Below, piece by piece: positions 1 to 8,545 of a stretch of DNA of 64,000 nt. The stretch spans positions 372,001-436,000 of the forward strand of contig NZ_JODC01000008.1 in NCBI RefSeq assembly GCF_000720765.1. Direction: 5' to 3'. Made by a program: the position numbers and the translations under genes. A model generated the notes under the pieces. It had not been told where the DNA came from and ran no database searches. It saw only the letters and a program-made list of their open reading frames with translations. Every line of letters starts with the position of its first letter. Within the stretch, counting starts at the first letter, position 1. This stretch comes from Streptomyces sp. NRRL S-646. Lineage in GTDB: Bacteria; Actinomycetota; Actinomycetes; Streptomycetales; Streptomycetaceae.

Positions 1-1108
1 GCAGGGGCTTGCGGGGCTGGTCGTCGGGGGTGGCCGACGGGTTGGGCTGCTCGGGGGGTGCCGGCCGGGACACGGGCGACGCGGGGTGGTCATGGTGGCC
101 GTCCGTTGCGGTTCGGTCCACGTGCGGTCGGTCGGCGCTGGGCCGGTGGGACGGGGTCGTCAGGCGGCGCAGGACCACCGTCAGGCGGGAGCCGCTCGTG
201 CCCAGGCCGTGGATCAGGTTGCGGAGGGCCGGGAGGAGGGACTGGGTGATGTAGGCGAGGGCGCCGACCAGGGCGCCCGTGGTGACGCCCCGGGACAGCA
301 GCCAGGGGCCGGCGGCGAGCAGCAGCACGAGCGGGAGCTGGCCGCCGACGGCGAGCGATGCGATGCGCAGGACGCCCCAGCGGGCCAGGGAGCGGGCGGC
401 CCGGAGTTCGGCGTCGACCAGTTCCCCCGTGTCGGCGGCGATCCGCTCCTCGGCGCCGGTGGCCGTGATGTCCCGCAACCCCGGGCAGACGGCACCCAGG
501 CGGTCGGCCAGGGCCTCGTCGGCGACGAGGAACGCCTTCTGCCGGCGGGCCAGCGGCCGCAGCGACGCCGCGAACAGGGCCACCCCGGCCACCAGCGGCG
601 GCCCGACGACCAGCAGGAGCAGCGGGGCGAGCGAGAACAGCCCGACGAACGCCCCCACCGCGGTGAACACGAACGAGCGCGACACCATCACGAGCCCGGC
701 GAAGGTGTCCCGCGCGATCTCCACCTGCTGGGTGAGCCCCGACAGCGCCCCGCCGTCGGCCTCCCGCACCCCGCGCCCGACCACCCCCTCGACCAGCCGG
801 TCCCGCAGGGGTTCGACCAGCGCGGCGACGGCCGCGTAGACCCGTCCGGTCCCGTACGCCCCCACGACGACACCGAGCCCGGCCACACCGAGCCAGGCCA
901 GCCCGACCTCGGCCCGCCCGGCCAGGAAGCCCGCGTCGAGTGCCCGGGCCGGGGCGTACCCAGTGACAAAGGTCTGCCCCGTCTCCAGCACGGACCATCC
1001 GCCGAGCCGCACCACGACACGCCAACGGTCCCGCAGAAAACGCACGCCACGCGCACCGATTCCCCCGGCCGGTACCGCGCTTCGCCGCGCAACGACCCGG
1101 TTGTTCAT
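1..1108 (-). CDS. ramB: ABC transporter half-molecule, membrane-domain part (RamB/AmfA-like), cut by window edge
   Basis: The frame opens at ATG 1106-1108 (MNNRVVARRSAVPAGG...) and stays open to base 1, so only the N-terminal part is present. About 369 residues are visible. They contain several hydrophobic segments (for example LAWLGVAGLGVVVGAYG and LAPLLLLVVGPPLVAGVAL) and the coupling-region pattern of an exporter membrane domain (DRLGAVCPGLRDITATGAEERI). The ATPase domain would lie off the left edge. It is the last visible gene of the precursor/kinase-cyclase operon, 235 bases after the first half-transporter. In ram/amf loci two such half-transporters form a heterodimer that exports the lanthipeptide. 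The symbol is by position and family, not by sequence comparison. Confidence 0.8.
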   Translation of the reverse strand, partial: MNNRVVARRSAVPAGGIGARGVRFLRDRWRVVVRLGGWSVLETGQTFVTGYAPARALDAGFLAGRAEVGLAWLGVAGLGVVVGAYGTGRVYAAVAALVEPLRDRLVEGVVGRGVREADGGALSGLTQQVEIARDTFAGLVMVSRSFVFTAVGAFVGLFSLAPLLLLVVGPPLVAGVALFAASLRPLARRQKAFLVADEALADRLGAVCPGLRDITATGAEERIAADTGELVDAELRAARSLARWGVLRIASLAVGGQLPLVLLLAAGPWLLSRGVTTGALVGALAYITQSLLPALRNLIHGLGTSGSRLTVVLRRLTTPSHRPSADRPHVDRTATDGHHDHPASPVSRPAPPEQPNPSATPDDQPRKPL

Positions 1109-1343
1109 ACCGGTGCCCCGTCTCCGGCCACGACCAGGAAGCCGACGCCCACCCAACTCCTCACATGCGCCCTCGGCGCATGCCCCTGGCCCCTCAGCAC
1201 ATGAGAACCGTGCGTCTGGATGCTGTCGCGCCAGGTCCGCACCCGGCTCCGGGGCCCCCTCCGATGGGCGGCGCCAAGGCTTGTCCCCACCGCCCGCACT
1301 CCGCCCCGCCGACGCCCGCAACCCCCCTGGTAGCCCCCGCCGT

Positions 1344-3047
1344 TCACGCCCGCCCCCCGTCTCCGAACACCGCCCGATACCCGGCCATCCGCCACAACTC
1401 CGCATGCGTGCCCACAGCCCGCACTCGCCCCCCGTCCAGCCACGCCACCGCATCCGCCCGCGCCGCCGTGGACGCCCGATGAGCGATGAGGATTCGGGTG
1501 CCGGCCGGGCCCCGGGTGAGGGACTCGGCGATCTGTGCCTCCGTCACCGTGTCGAGGCTGGAGAGGGCGTCGTCGAGGATGAGCAGGCGGCCGTCGTGGG
1601 CGAACGCCCGGGCCAGGCCCAGGCGTTGGGACTCCCCGCCGGAACGGGGTGCGTCGGCGCACGCGGTGGCGTAGCCCTTCGGCAGGCGGTGTACGAAGTC
1701 GTCGGCACGTGCCAGGCGGGTCGCCTCGCGAACGCGTGCGGGGGAGGGGGGCTGCAGGCCGAGCGTCAGCGCGTCCTCGATGGTTGTGCCCAGGAGGGCG
1801 GGGCGTTCGAAGGCGTAACCGACCGATCCGCGAAGGTCTTTGTGGGTCAGCTCGCGCAGGGCGACGCCATCGAGCAGGATCTCTCCCGCGTCCGGCTCGG
1901 CCAGGCGGCCGGCGAGTGCGGCGAGCAGCGACTTGCCCGTGCCGGAACGGCCGACCAGGGCGAGTGTCGTGCCGCCGGGTACGACGAGGTCCACACCGTC
2001 GAGGACGGTGCGTTCGCCGCGCCGCGCCGTCACGCCGCGCAGTTCCAGGTGGCCGGGGCCGGGCGGCAGTCGGCGTTCGCCGTAGGTCACGGTCGGCTCC
2101 GCCAGTACCTCGTCGAGGCGCCCGGCGGCCGCCCTGGCCCGGGCCAGACTCGCGAACTGGCCCACCAGCACGCCCACCCCCGCCGCGAGGACCGCGTACC
2201 GGGAGGCCGCGAGCACCTCGCCGACCGACAGCCGGTGCCGGGTCAGGAGCAGCCCGGCCACGGCGACGACGCCCAGCTGCAGCAGCGGCGCCACGGCACT
2301 CGCCTGCGCTGCGGCCCGCCCCTGCACCCGCCACATGCGATGGCCCGCGCGGGACAGTTCGGGCAGGGGCCGCAGGATCCGCGCCGCCTCCTTGTCCGCC
2401 GTGCCCGCCGCTTCGATGGTGCGGTGGCCGGCCACCGCCTCCGCCAGGGCGCCCGCGATGCGCCCCTGCACCTGCTGGTAGTCCGCCACACAGCGTGTCG
2501 TGTCACGGGCGAAGGCGCGCAGCAGGAGCGTCAGGAGCGGCCCTCCGGCCAGGAACACGGCCGCCAGCCACGGGTCGATCAGGCCGAGCGCCACCACGCC
2601 CCCGAGGGGACCTGCCAGCGCGGCGAGCAGTGCGGCGCGGGCGGCCGGAGCGGTCCCCGCCTGGGCCGCGTTGCCGACGAGACGGGCGACCAGGTCGCCG
2701 GGCCCGAAGCGGGCGGTGGCACGCGGGCCGACGGCCAGCACATGCCCCGCCAGCCGTCGCCGCAGCCACGCCGTCGTCCGGGCGTCGACGGTGCCGCTCA
2801 GCACGGTCTCGGCGGCGTCGAGCAGGGCGAGCAGCAGCACGATCCCCGCGCAGTACAGCACCCAGCGGGTCGCCGGGGAGTGGGCCAGAAGGAGGTCGAG
2901 GGTGCGGCCGAGCGCGGCCGGCAGGAGAAGCCCGGCACCGGTGGACGCCGTGCTCATCAGGCAGAGGGCGATGCAGCGCGCGCCGCTGTGCCGGGTGGCG
3001 GAGTTCAGCAACGCGGCGGGGGGTGCGGCGTCGGCACGAGTCGTCAT
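1344..3047 (-). CDS. ramA: ABC transporter half-molecule, membrane domain fused to ATPase (RamA/AmfB-like)
   Basis: 567 residues from ATG at 3047 (MTTRADAAPPAALLNSATRH). The frame extends further upstream, but this ATG starts the region that looks coding. Residues 1-310 are an exporter membrane domain. Residues 330-567 are the nucleotide-binding domain: Walker A GRSGTGKS at 367-374, signature SGGES at 469-473, Walker B LLILDD at 488-493, and switch His in LIAHRAS. It is the first transporter gene downstream of the lanthipeptide precursor and is separated from it by a strong stem-loop. The likely role is export and possibly leader trimming together with the partner at the window edge. No C39 peptidase domain is present. 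Confidence 0.88.
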   Translation of the reverse strand: MTTRADAAPPAALLNSATRHSGARCIALCLMSTASTGAGLLLPAALGRTLDLLLAHSPATRWVLYCAGIVLLLALLDAAETVLSGTVDARTTAWLRRRLAGHVLAVGPRATARFGPGDLVARLVGNAAQAGTAPAARAALLAALAGPLGGVVALGLIDPWLAAVFLAGGPLLTLLLRAFARDTTRCVADYQQVQGRIAGALAEAVAGHRTIEAAGTADKEAARILRPLPELSRAGHRMWRVQGRAAAQASAVAPLLQLGVVAVAGLLLTRHRLSVGEVLAASRYAVLAAGVGVLVGQFASLARARAAAGRLDEVLAEPTVTYGERRLPPGPGHLELRGVTARRGERTVLDGVDLVVPGGTTLALVGRSGTGKSLLAALAGRLAEPDAGEILLDGVALRELTHKDLRGSVGYAFERPALLGTTIEDALTLGLQPPSPARVREATRLARADDFVHRLPKGYATACADAPRSGGESQRLGLARAFAHDGRLLILDDALSSLDTVTEAQIAESLTRGPAGTRILIAHRASTAARADAVAWLDGGRVRAVGTHAELWRMAGYRAVFGDGGRA

Positions 3048-3089
3048 ACGGCTGCGGCCTCGCATCCGGGGTCGGGAGAGCGCAGGACC

Positions 3090-3126
3090 CCGGGCGGCCC
3101 CTCCCTCGCGGGAGCGGACCGCCCGG
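3090..3126 (-). terminator. Stem-loop between precursor and transporter genes (attenuator or processing site)
   Basis: An 8-bp perfect outer stem (3090-3097 with 3119-3126, CCGGGCGG/CCGCCCGG) encloses a second 5-bp stem (3101-3105 with 3110-3114). It sits 21 bases past the precursor stop. There is no clear U-tract. Partial terminators or RNA-processing hairpins are common directly after lanthipeptide precursor genes and keep the peptide mRNA more abundant than transporter mRNA; that role is inferred here. Confidence 0.6.
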
Positions 3127-3146
3127 AGCCGTGGGTGCACGGTGCG

Positions 3147-3263
3147 TCAGAGACAGAGCAGAACGCTCGCCGCGCTGATGCAGGAGAGCAGGCTCGCGGT
3201 GCTGGCGCCGCCACCGCCGGTGTGCTCGTCGGATTCCATCGTCTGCAGGTCGAGCAGTGCCAT
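3147..3263 (-). CDS. ramS: Class III lanthipeptide precursor, SapB/AmfS type
   Basis: 38 residues from ATG 3261-3263, with a good ribosome binding site (AAAGGACACGAA). The leader begins MALLDLQTME, which carries the LxDLQ recognition element of class III leaders. The C-terminal part is TASLLSCISAASVLLCL. With the serine just before it, this gives two successive S-x2-S-x3-C motifs, STASLLSC and SAASVLLC. That pattern is the ring-forming signature of SapB, AmfS and labyrinthopeptin-like peptides: each Ser-Ser-Cys triad becomes labionin, or lanthionine plus dehydroalanine. The core is strongly hydrophobic and uncharged, as expected for a surfactant that helps aerial hyphae rise. It lies between the kinase-cyclase gene and the exporter genes. 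Confidence 0.92.
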   Translation of the reverse strand: MALLDLQTMESDEHTGGGGASTASLLSCISAASVLLCL

Positions 3264-3339
3264 TTCGTGTCCTTTCATCGATGTCCATCCGTGGGGACGG
3301 GGTTGCGTCACGACTCCGTCAGGTTGCGGAGCCGCGTCA

Positions 3340-5901
3340 TCAGGGCCGCCGCAGCGGCGGGAGGAACGGCAGGTGGGCGCTGTCACCGGTGGCCGCCGCG
3401 AGCGCGAGCAGGCACCCTGCCGTTCCGGTGGCGAGGTCCATGGACAGCCGCATCATCTGGTGCCCGGGGAAGGCCAGTTGGCCCTCGTACGCCATCGCGT
3501 ACCAGCCGAGCGCGGCGATCTGCTCGGCCAGGTGACGGTCCGTGGCGCTCGGTTCCGTGGTGCGGCCGAGGTGCAGGATCATTCCGGCGCGGCCCTGGAA
3601 GAGGCCGGGCTGTGCGTAGAAGCGTGAGGTGGCGGCGGTGAGGATGCCGGAACGCGCCTTGTCGAACTCCGCGTCGGCGGCGTGTGCGAGATAGTCGTCC
3701 AGGACCATGCCGAGTCCCGAGCTGCCGTCACCGAGGTAGGGCAGGGTCCGCCAGCCCTCGTCGACCTCCAGGCCGCCGCTCTTCTGGACGACACAGCAGT
3801 CCAGGTCCCGGCGCAGCGCCACTCCGGCCGCTTCCAGCAGTCCCGCGTCGCCGGTCCGCTCGTACTGCCGCAGCAGGAACAGCGCCGGTCCGCTCGCACC
3901 CCGCAACAGCCCGGCCCGCTGCCGGGGCATGTCGGGGCGCGGCTCGGCAAGGCGTCGTACGACGATCTCGGCGGCCTCGGCGGCCCGCTCGTGCAGCTCC
4001 GACTCGCCCGTCGTGCCTGCCAGGTGGCCGAGGACCAGGCCGAGGCCGGCCAGGCCGCCGTGCAGGGTGGAGGAGAGGTTCTGCCACTTCTCGGCGAGGA
4101 TGCCCTCGACCAGATCGAGGGCCCGCTGCCGGTGGCCGAGCCGGTCAAGGACGTGCGCGACGCCGGCGAGTCCGTCGTACAGGCCGAGCGGTGTGCCGGG
4201 CGGTGGCGGGGCCGTACGGTCGAGGAGCCAGCGTTCGCCCTCCTCGTACCGCTCGGCGCCGGTCTCGGCCAGCGCGTACAGCACTCCCGCCGCGCCGTGG
4301 GCGAGCCCGAGCCCGCCGCCGTCGGAGAACTGGGCGATGTCACCGGGGAAGAGCCGGTCCTCGCGCTCCGGGGTGGCCGAGGCGAGGATCGCCTTGACCA
4401 TCGAGTCACGGCTGTGCGGCCAGTCGCCGGGCCGCACCAGCGCCGGGGCGCCCACACCGGCGCCTCGCGTGATCTCCGCGACCGCCTCGTCCAGGAACTC
4501 CCGCGGCACGTCCGGGAATTGCTCCGCGATCACCTCGGCCAGGTGCGCCGCCTTGCCCCGGTCGACCACGAACAGGGTGGTCACGGGCAGGAACAGCGCG
4601 AGCCGTAAGCAGGCCAGCGCATAGCGGTCGACGTCGGTGCCCGTCCGGTCGGGCGGGGCGAAGAAGCCGGGGTGTGCGACCACCTGACGGCCGTTCTCCG
4701 CCACCGGCGCCGCCGCCTCGAAGTCGAGCAGGAACACCGACTCCTCGTCCGGCGCGACCATGATGTTGAAGACATGCAGGTCGTTGAAGACGATCCCGCG
4801 CGCGTGCACCGCCTCCACCGCACGCTCGACCGCCCCGTGGATGCGCACCGCCCACGCCGTGTAGCGCGCGACGGCCTCCGGGTCCGGGTCCGGGGTGAGC
4901 AGCGGATGCCGTTCGGCGAAGAAGGAGTTGAGCGTGCGCCCCTCCAGGAAGTCCATGACCAGGAACCGGTGCTCGCCCAGCGTGAACCAGTCCCGCACCT
5001 CGGGCACCACACCGGTCCCCGCCACCTGCTCCAGTGCCTGCTTCTCGCGCTCCAGCCGGGCGATCGCGTCCGCACCGTCGGAGGCCAGCCCCGCGTGCGG
5101 CCGCCCCTCCTTGAGGACCACCTTGTGCCCGTCCCGGGTGTCGGTGCCGGCGTACACCCCGCCACCGTTGGAGAAGTGCAGCGCCTTCTCGATTCGGTAC
5201 GGCAACTCGCCCACCGTCGTGGTGTTGCGGGCCGCCAGATGCGGCTCCAGGAACGCCGGCAGCGTCACCCACTCAGGCACCTGGAAGGACGGCGCCCGCC
5301 GGTCCGGCACCAGCGTGCCCGCTCCGTCCCGCACCGCCGGCACGAGCGAGCCCCGCTCGTCGACGACGAAGGTGCGCGCGAACGCGCCGTAGCGGACGTA
5401 GAGCGGGCCGTCGTGCCAGCGCAGATCGGTGAGGATGTACGGCCCCTCGAAACCGTCCAGCAACCGGCCCAGTTCGCGCAGCACCTGGTGGAGCTGCTCC
5501 TCGTCGGCCGGGTAGACGGTGACGAACTTGCCGCTGGTGTCGCGGGCCGCGTACTTGGTGTTGCGTAAATGCAGCAGGTGCGGTCCCGGCACGAACTTGA
5601 ACGGGATCCGGCGCGGCACGCAGTAGTCCCATACGATCGCCGCGATCCGCTCCGCGTTCGCCCGGGTGGCCGAGGCGTGGATCTTCCAGCCCTGCGCCGG
5701 GCCCGGCAGCGCGCTGCCGTCCGCGCCGAGCGGCGTCAGCGTCAGCCAGTCGCCGATCCGCGCCGCATCCCAGCCCGCCGGCACCTCACGACGCGCGGTC
5801 TCGAAGAGCGGCGCCGTCTGCTGTCCGGCACCGGCAAGCCGGTCCGGCGTCTCGTAGAAGTGTCTGTCCGCGAGTGCGTACACCTCGTACCGCTTGTCCA
5901 T
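3340..5901 (-). CDS. ramC: Class III lanthionine synthetase (kinase-cyclase, RamC/AmfT type)
   Basis: 853 residues from ATG 5901 behind GGAGGGGGATCC. Residues 1-230 are the lyase-like N-terminal region. The kinase domain follows: glycine loop GGGVYAGT (247-), Lys264 in VVLK, catalytic loop FNDLHVFN with Asp374 and Asn379, and DFE (393-395) in place of DFG. Residues from about 490 to 853 are a LanC-like alpha/alpha barrel (repeats such as GLYDGLAG, LHGGLAGLG, FQGRAGM). The Zn ligands of classical LanC are not apparent, as usual for class III. The enzyme would phosphorylate and dehydrate Ser in the precursor and close the rings. Leu112 (5566-5568) and Leu432 (4606-4608) are TTA, the rare codon read only by the bldA tRNA in Streptomyces. 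Confidence 0.93.
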   Translation of the reverse strand: MDKRYEVYALADRHFYETPDRLAGAGQQTAPLFETARREVPAGWDAARIGDWLTLTPLGADGSALPGPAQGWKIHASATRANAERIAAIVWDYCVPRRIPFKFVPGPHLLHLRNTKYAARDTSGKFVTVYPADEEQLHQVLRELGRLLDGFEGPYILTDLRWHDGPLYVRYGAFARTFVVDERGSLVPAVRDGAGTLVPDRRAPSFQVPEWVTLPAFLEPHLAARNTTTVGELPYRIEKALHFSNGGGVYAGTDTRDGHKVVLKEGRPHAGLASDGADAIARLEREKQALEQVAGTGVVPEVRDWFTLGEHRFLVMDFLEGRTLNSFFAERHPLLTPDPDPEAVARYTAWAVRIHGAVERAVEAVHARGIVFNDLHVFNIMVAPDEESVFLLDFEAAAPVAENGRQVVAHPGFFAPPDRTGTDVDRYALACLRLALFLPVTTLFVVDRGKAAHLAEVIAEQFPDVPREFLDEAVAEITRGAGVGAPALVRPGDWPHSRDSMVKAILASATPEREDRLFPGDIAQFSDGGGLGLAHGAAGVLYALAETGAERYEEGERWLLDRTAPPPPGTPLGLYDGLAGVAHVLDRLGHRQRALDLVEGILAEKWQNLSSTLHGGLAGLGLVLGHLAGTTGESELHERAAEAAEIVVRRLAEPRPDMPRQRAGLLRGASGPALFLLRQYERTGDAGLLEAAGVALRRDLDCCVVQKSGGLEVDEGWRTLPYLGDGSSGLGMVLDDYLAHAADAEFDKARSGILTAATSRFYAQPGLFQGRAGMILHLGRTTEPSATDRHLAEQIAALGWYAMAYEGQLAFPGHQMMRLSMDLATGTAGCLLALAAATGDSAHLPFLPPLRRP

Positions 5902-6034
5902 GGATCCCCCTCCGTGGCCCGGCACCGACACTTCCAGCCGTCCGAGGGCCCGGGACAGTCACGCCTGTCACGAGATCACCGTGCGATACGCATGCGTTAA
6001 GACATGTTCGGCACGTTTCGAGTGAGCGCGCCCG
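5902..6034. promoter_or_regulatory. Divergent control region with 10-bp palindrome
   Basis: 133 bases between the kinase-cyclase start and the divergent phosphatase start. It is less GC-rich in its centre. The perfect palindrome ACGCATGCGT is at 5988-5997 and the segment TTAAGACATG follows at 5998. Promoters for both directions must lie here or in the neighbouring coding ends. No regulator can be assigned. Confidence 0.4.
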
Positions 6035-8545
6035 ATGACCTCCACGGAATGCTCACAGGGGCTGCGCAGGCGTCCCATACGCGCTGTAATTGCGGACGTG
6101 GTCAGTGAGGGCGGCGAGGCACGCAGAACGAGAACTCTGCGCGCCGAAGGCGCCCTGAAAGCGCTCACGTCCGGTCCCGCCTCACCCGAGCGGGTGCGCC
6201 GGGTCCTGGAGCAGGCGCTCGTCTTCGGCGGGGCGGCTTTCGCCGGCCTGTACACGCCGGAGGAGGACGGCGACCTGCTGTGCCTGGTCGAGTCGGTGGG
6301 CGTTCCGAGGACGCTGTTCGGGCTGCGCGACAGCTACCCGCGCTCCGGCAGCTCCCCGGTGGCCGACAGCCACCGCTCGGGGAGCCCGGTGTGGCTCGGG
6401 CCCGAGGAACTCGCGGGGGACGCCGAGACGCGGCGGACGCCGCCGCGGGACTTCCACCTGGCGGTGCTGCCCGCGCGCGGGGACGGGAACGGCGGCTGTC
6501 TGCTGGCCGTCGGCGAGCGGCCGGACGGCTTCGACACCGAGGACCGCAAGTGCCTGGAGCTGATCGCCGACGCCGTCGGCTGTCCCGCCCCCGCCCGCTC
6601 CGCCGAGGGCGACGAGCTGCCGGCCAACGCGTTCAGCCTGGCCATGGACAGCGGCCGGGTGGAGGTCGGTGACGACATCCTGCGGCTGTTCGCCGTCACC
6701 CGCGCCGAGTTCGACGGCAGGGTCGAGACCCTGCTGGGCCTGACGGTCCCGGAGGACCTGCCCTCTCTGATGTCCGTGGTCGAGGCCGACCACATGTCCC
6801 TCGGCGACCGCGAGCTGGAGTTCCGGGTCCTGCAGCCCTCCGGCCCGCCCAAGTGGCTGCGGCTGCGCGGGCGTCTGCTGCCCGGCGGCGAGGGCCGGCC
6901 CGCCACGCTCGTCGGCACGGTCGCCGACGCCTCCAAACTGCGCTCCGAGATCACCGACGTGGCCCGCGTCCAGCGCCTCGCCGCCATGCTCGCCACCGCC
7001 GGGACCGTCCGCGACGTCAGCCAGGCCGTCGTCTCCGCGCTGCGTAAGCCGCTGCAGGCCGACCGGATCGCGCTCGCCGAGCTGGAGGGCGACCGGCTCG
7101 TCGTCACGGTCCTCGAACCGGCCGATCCGGAATCCTGGCCCGAGCTGTGGCGCCTGGAGTGGCGCACCGAGTGGCCCGACGCGCCCGTGCGCGCCATGCC
7201 CACCCTGGCCGCCGCCCTGCGTGAGGGCCGGGCCCGCATCTGGCCCGCCGGCACCCCTCTGGAACCCGCCCTCGCCGACGTCGGTCCCGGCGGACTCGCC
7301 GTGCTGCCCCTGCCCGCCGGCAACCGCATGGCCGGCGCCTGTCTGATCGGCTGGGACGCCCCGCACGACTTCGGCCCCGACGAGCGCGCCCTGCTCACCG
7401 CGTCCGCGGGCCTCGCGGGTCAGGCCCTGATGCGCGCCCACGCCTTCGATGCCGAACACGAACTGGTCGGCATGCTCCAGCGCCAGCTGCTGCCGCGCCG
7501 CCTGCCCAAGCTGCCCGGTGCGGTCGCCGTCGCCCGCTATCTGCCCACCACGGCGGGCCTCGAGGTCGGCGGCGACTGGTACGACGTGATCCCGCTGCCC
7601 GACAACCACGTCGCCCTCGTCATCGGCGACGTCCAGGGCCACAACGCGAGCGCCGCCACCCTCATGGGCCAGATGCGCACCGCGCTGCGCGCCTACGCCG
7701 TCGAGGGCCACCCGCCGGACGTGGTCGTCTCCCACGCCAACCGGCTCCTGACGGACATGGAGACCGACCTCTTCGCCACCTGCTGCTACGTCGACGTCGA
7801 CTTGGAGGAGGGCTCCGCCTGGTACGTCCGCGCAGGCCATCTGCCGCCGGTGCTGCGCCACCCGGACGGCAGCACCGAGGTGCCCGAGTCGGACGGCGGG
7901 CCGCCGCTCGGCGTCGTCGCCCAGGCCGACTTCCCGATGAGCGTGCTGCGGCTGCAGCCCGGCACGGTCGTCGCGCTCACCACGGACGGCCTCGTCGAGT
8001 CCGCCGAGGCCGACATCGACGACGGCATGGAGCGGCTGGCCCAGCAACTGTCCGTCTCCGACCCCGGCCACCTCGGCCTGGTCGCCGACGCCCTCCTCGG
8101 CAACGCCCGGCGCAGCGACGACGTCGCCCTGCTCCTGCTGCGCTACGACGGTATGGCGCTGCGTCCGCTGCGCGACAGCTGGACGGTCTGGCGCGTGCCC
8201 GAGGCCGTCGGTCACACCCGTCGCTTCACCCGCCGCACCCTCCGGACCTGGGGCGTGACCCGCGACGACATGGATGCCGTACTCCTGGTGGTCTCCGAAC
8301 TCGTCACCAACGCCCTGGTGCACACCGACGGCCAGGTCCGCCTCGACCTCACCCTGCTCGACAACCGGCTGCGTGTCTCCGTCGCCGACGCCTCGCCCCG
8401 CACCCCCGTGAAGCCGACCAGCATCGGCTGGGAGGCCACCGGCGGCCGCGGCATCCTCCTCGTGGAGGCCATGTCGGAGGCGTGGGGGACCGTGCCGGTC
8501 AGCGGCGGCAAACAGGTGTGGGCGGAGCTCGTGCTCAGTTCGTGA
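6035..8545 (+). CDS. Multidomain SpoIIE-type PP2C phosphatase with GAF/PAS sensors and anti-sigma kinase-like ATPase domain
   Basis: 836 residues. The order appears to be GAF-like (about 45-175), PAS-like (200-300), GAF (330-490), SpoIIE/PP2C phosphatase (about 495-700), and a C-terminal HATPase_c domain of the RsbW kind. Phosphatase metal motifs are seen in LEVGGDWYDV (near 508), VIGDVQGHN and ALTTDGLVES. The ATPase N-box is ELVTNALVHTD (near 752) with the G-box ATGGRGI. Such proteins act in the cytoplasm in partner-switching pathways that control sigma factors through anti-sigma antagonists. The ATG at 6035 was taken; it has only a weak binding site, and a later GTG near 6101 is possible. 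It is divergent from the lanthipeptide operon. Its 3' end overlaps the convergent MarR gene by 11 bases. Confidence 0.87.
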   Translation: MTSTECSQGLRRRPIRAVIADVVSEGGEARRTRTLRAEGALKALTSGPASPERVRRVLEQALVFGGAAFAGLYTPEEDGDLLCLVESVGVPRTLFGLRDSYPRSGSSPVADSHRSGSPVWLGPEELAGDAETRRTPPRDFHLAVLPARGDGNGGCLLAVGERPDGFDTEDRKCLELIADAVGCPAPARSAEGDELPANAFSLAMDSGRVEVGDDILRLFAVTRAEFDGRVETLLGLTVPEDLPSLMSVVEADHMSLGDRELEFRVLQPSGPPKWLRLRGRLLPGGEGRPATLVGTVADASKLRSEITDVARVQRLAAMLATAGTVRDVSQAVVSALRKPLQADRIALAELEGDRLVVTVLEPADPESWPELWRLEWRTEWPDAPVRAMPTLAAALREGRARIWPAGTPLEPALADVGPGGLAVLPLPAGNRMAGACLIGWDAPHDFGPDERALLTASAGLAGQALMRAHAFDAEHELVGMLQRQLLPRRLPKLPGAVAVARYLPTTAGLEVGGDWYDVIPLPDNHVALVIGDVQGHNASAATLMGQMRTALRAYAVEGHPPDVVVSHANRLLTDMETDLFATCCYVDVDLEEGSAWYVRAGHLPPVLRHPDGSTEVPESDGGPPLGVVAQADFPMSVLRLQPGTVVALTTDGLVESAEADIDDGMERLAQQLSVSDPGHLGLVADALLGNARRSDDVALLLLRYDGMALRPLRDSWTVWRVPEAVGHTRRFTRRTLRTWGVTRDDMDAVLLVVSELVTNALVHTDGQVRLDLTLLDNRLRVSVADASPRTPVKPTSIGWEATGGRGILLVEAMSEAWGTVPVSGGKQVWAELVLSS

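Noticed and set aside
1..1108. Absence of a ramR/amfR-type regulator beside the lanthipeptide operon
   Set aside because: In known loci the regulator lies beyond the second transporter gene, which is outside the left edge, so absence cannot be claimed.
3312..3333. Short stem CTCCG/CGGAG between kinase-cyclase and precursor genes
   Set aside because: Only 5 bp with an 8-base loop; too weak to call in such GC-rich sequence.
963..3641. Very long open frame on the plus strand across the transporter and precursor genes
   Set aside because: It is antisense to genes with clear ABC and lanthipeptide motifs, has no recognisable domain, and such shadows are normal in DNA of this GC content.
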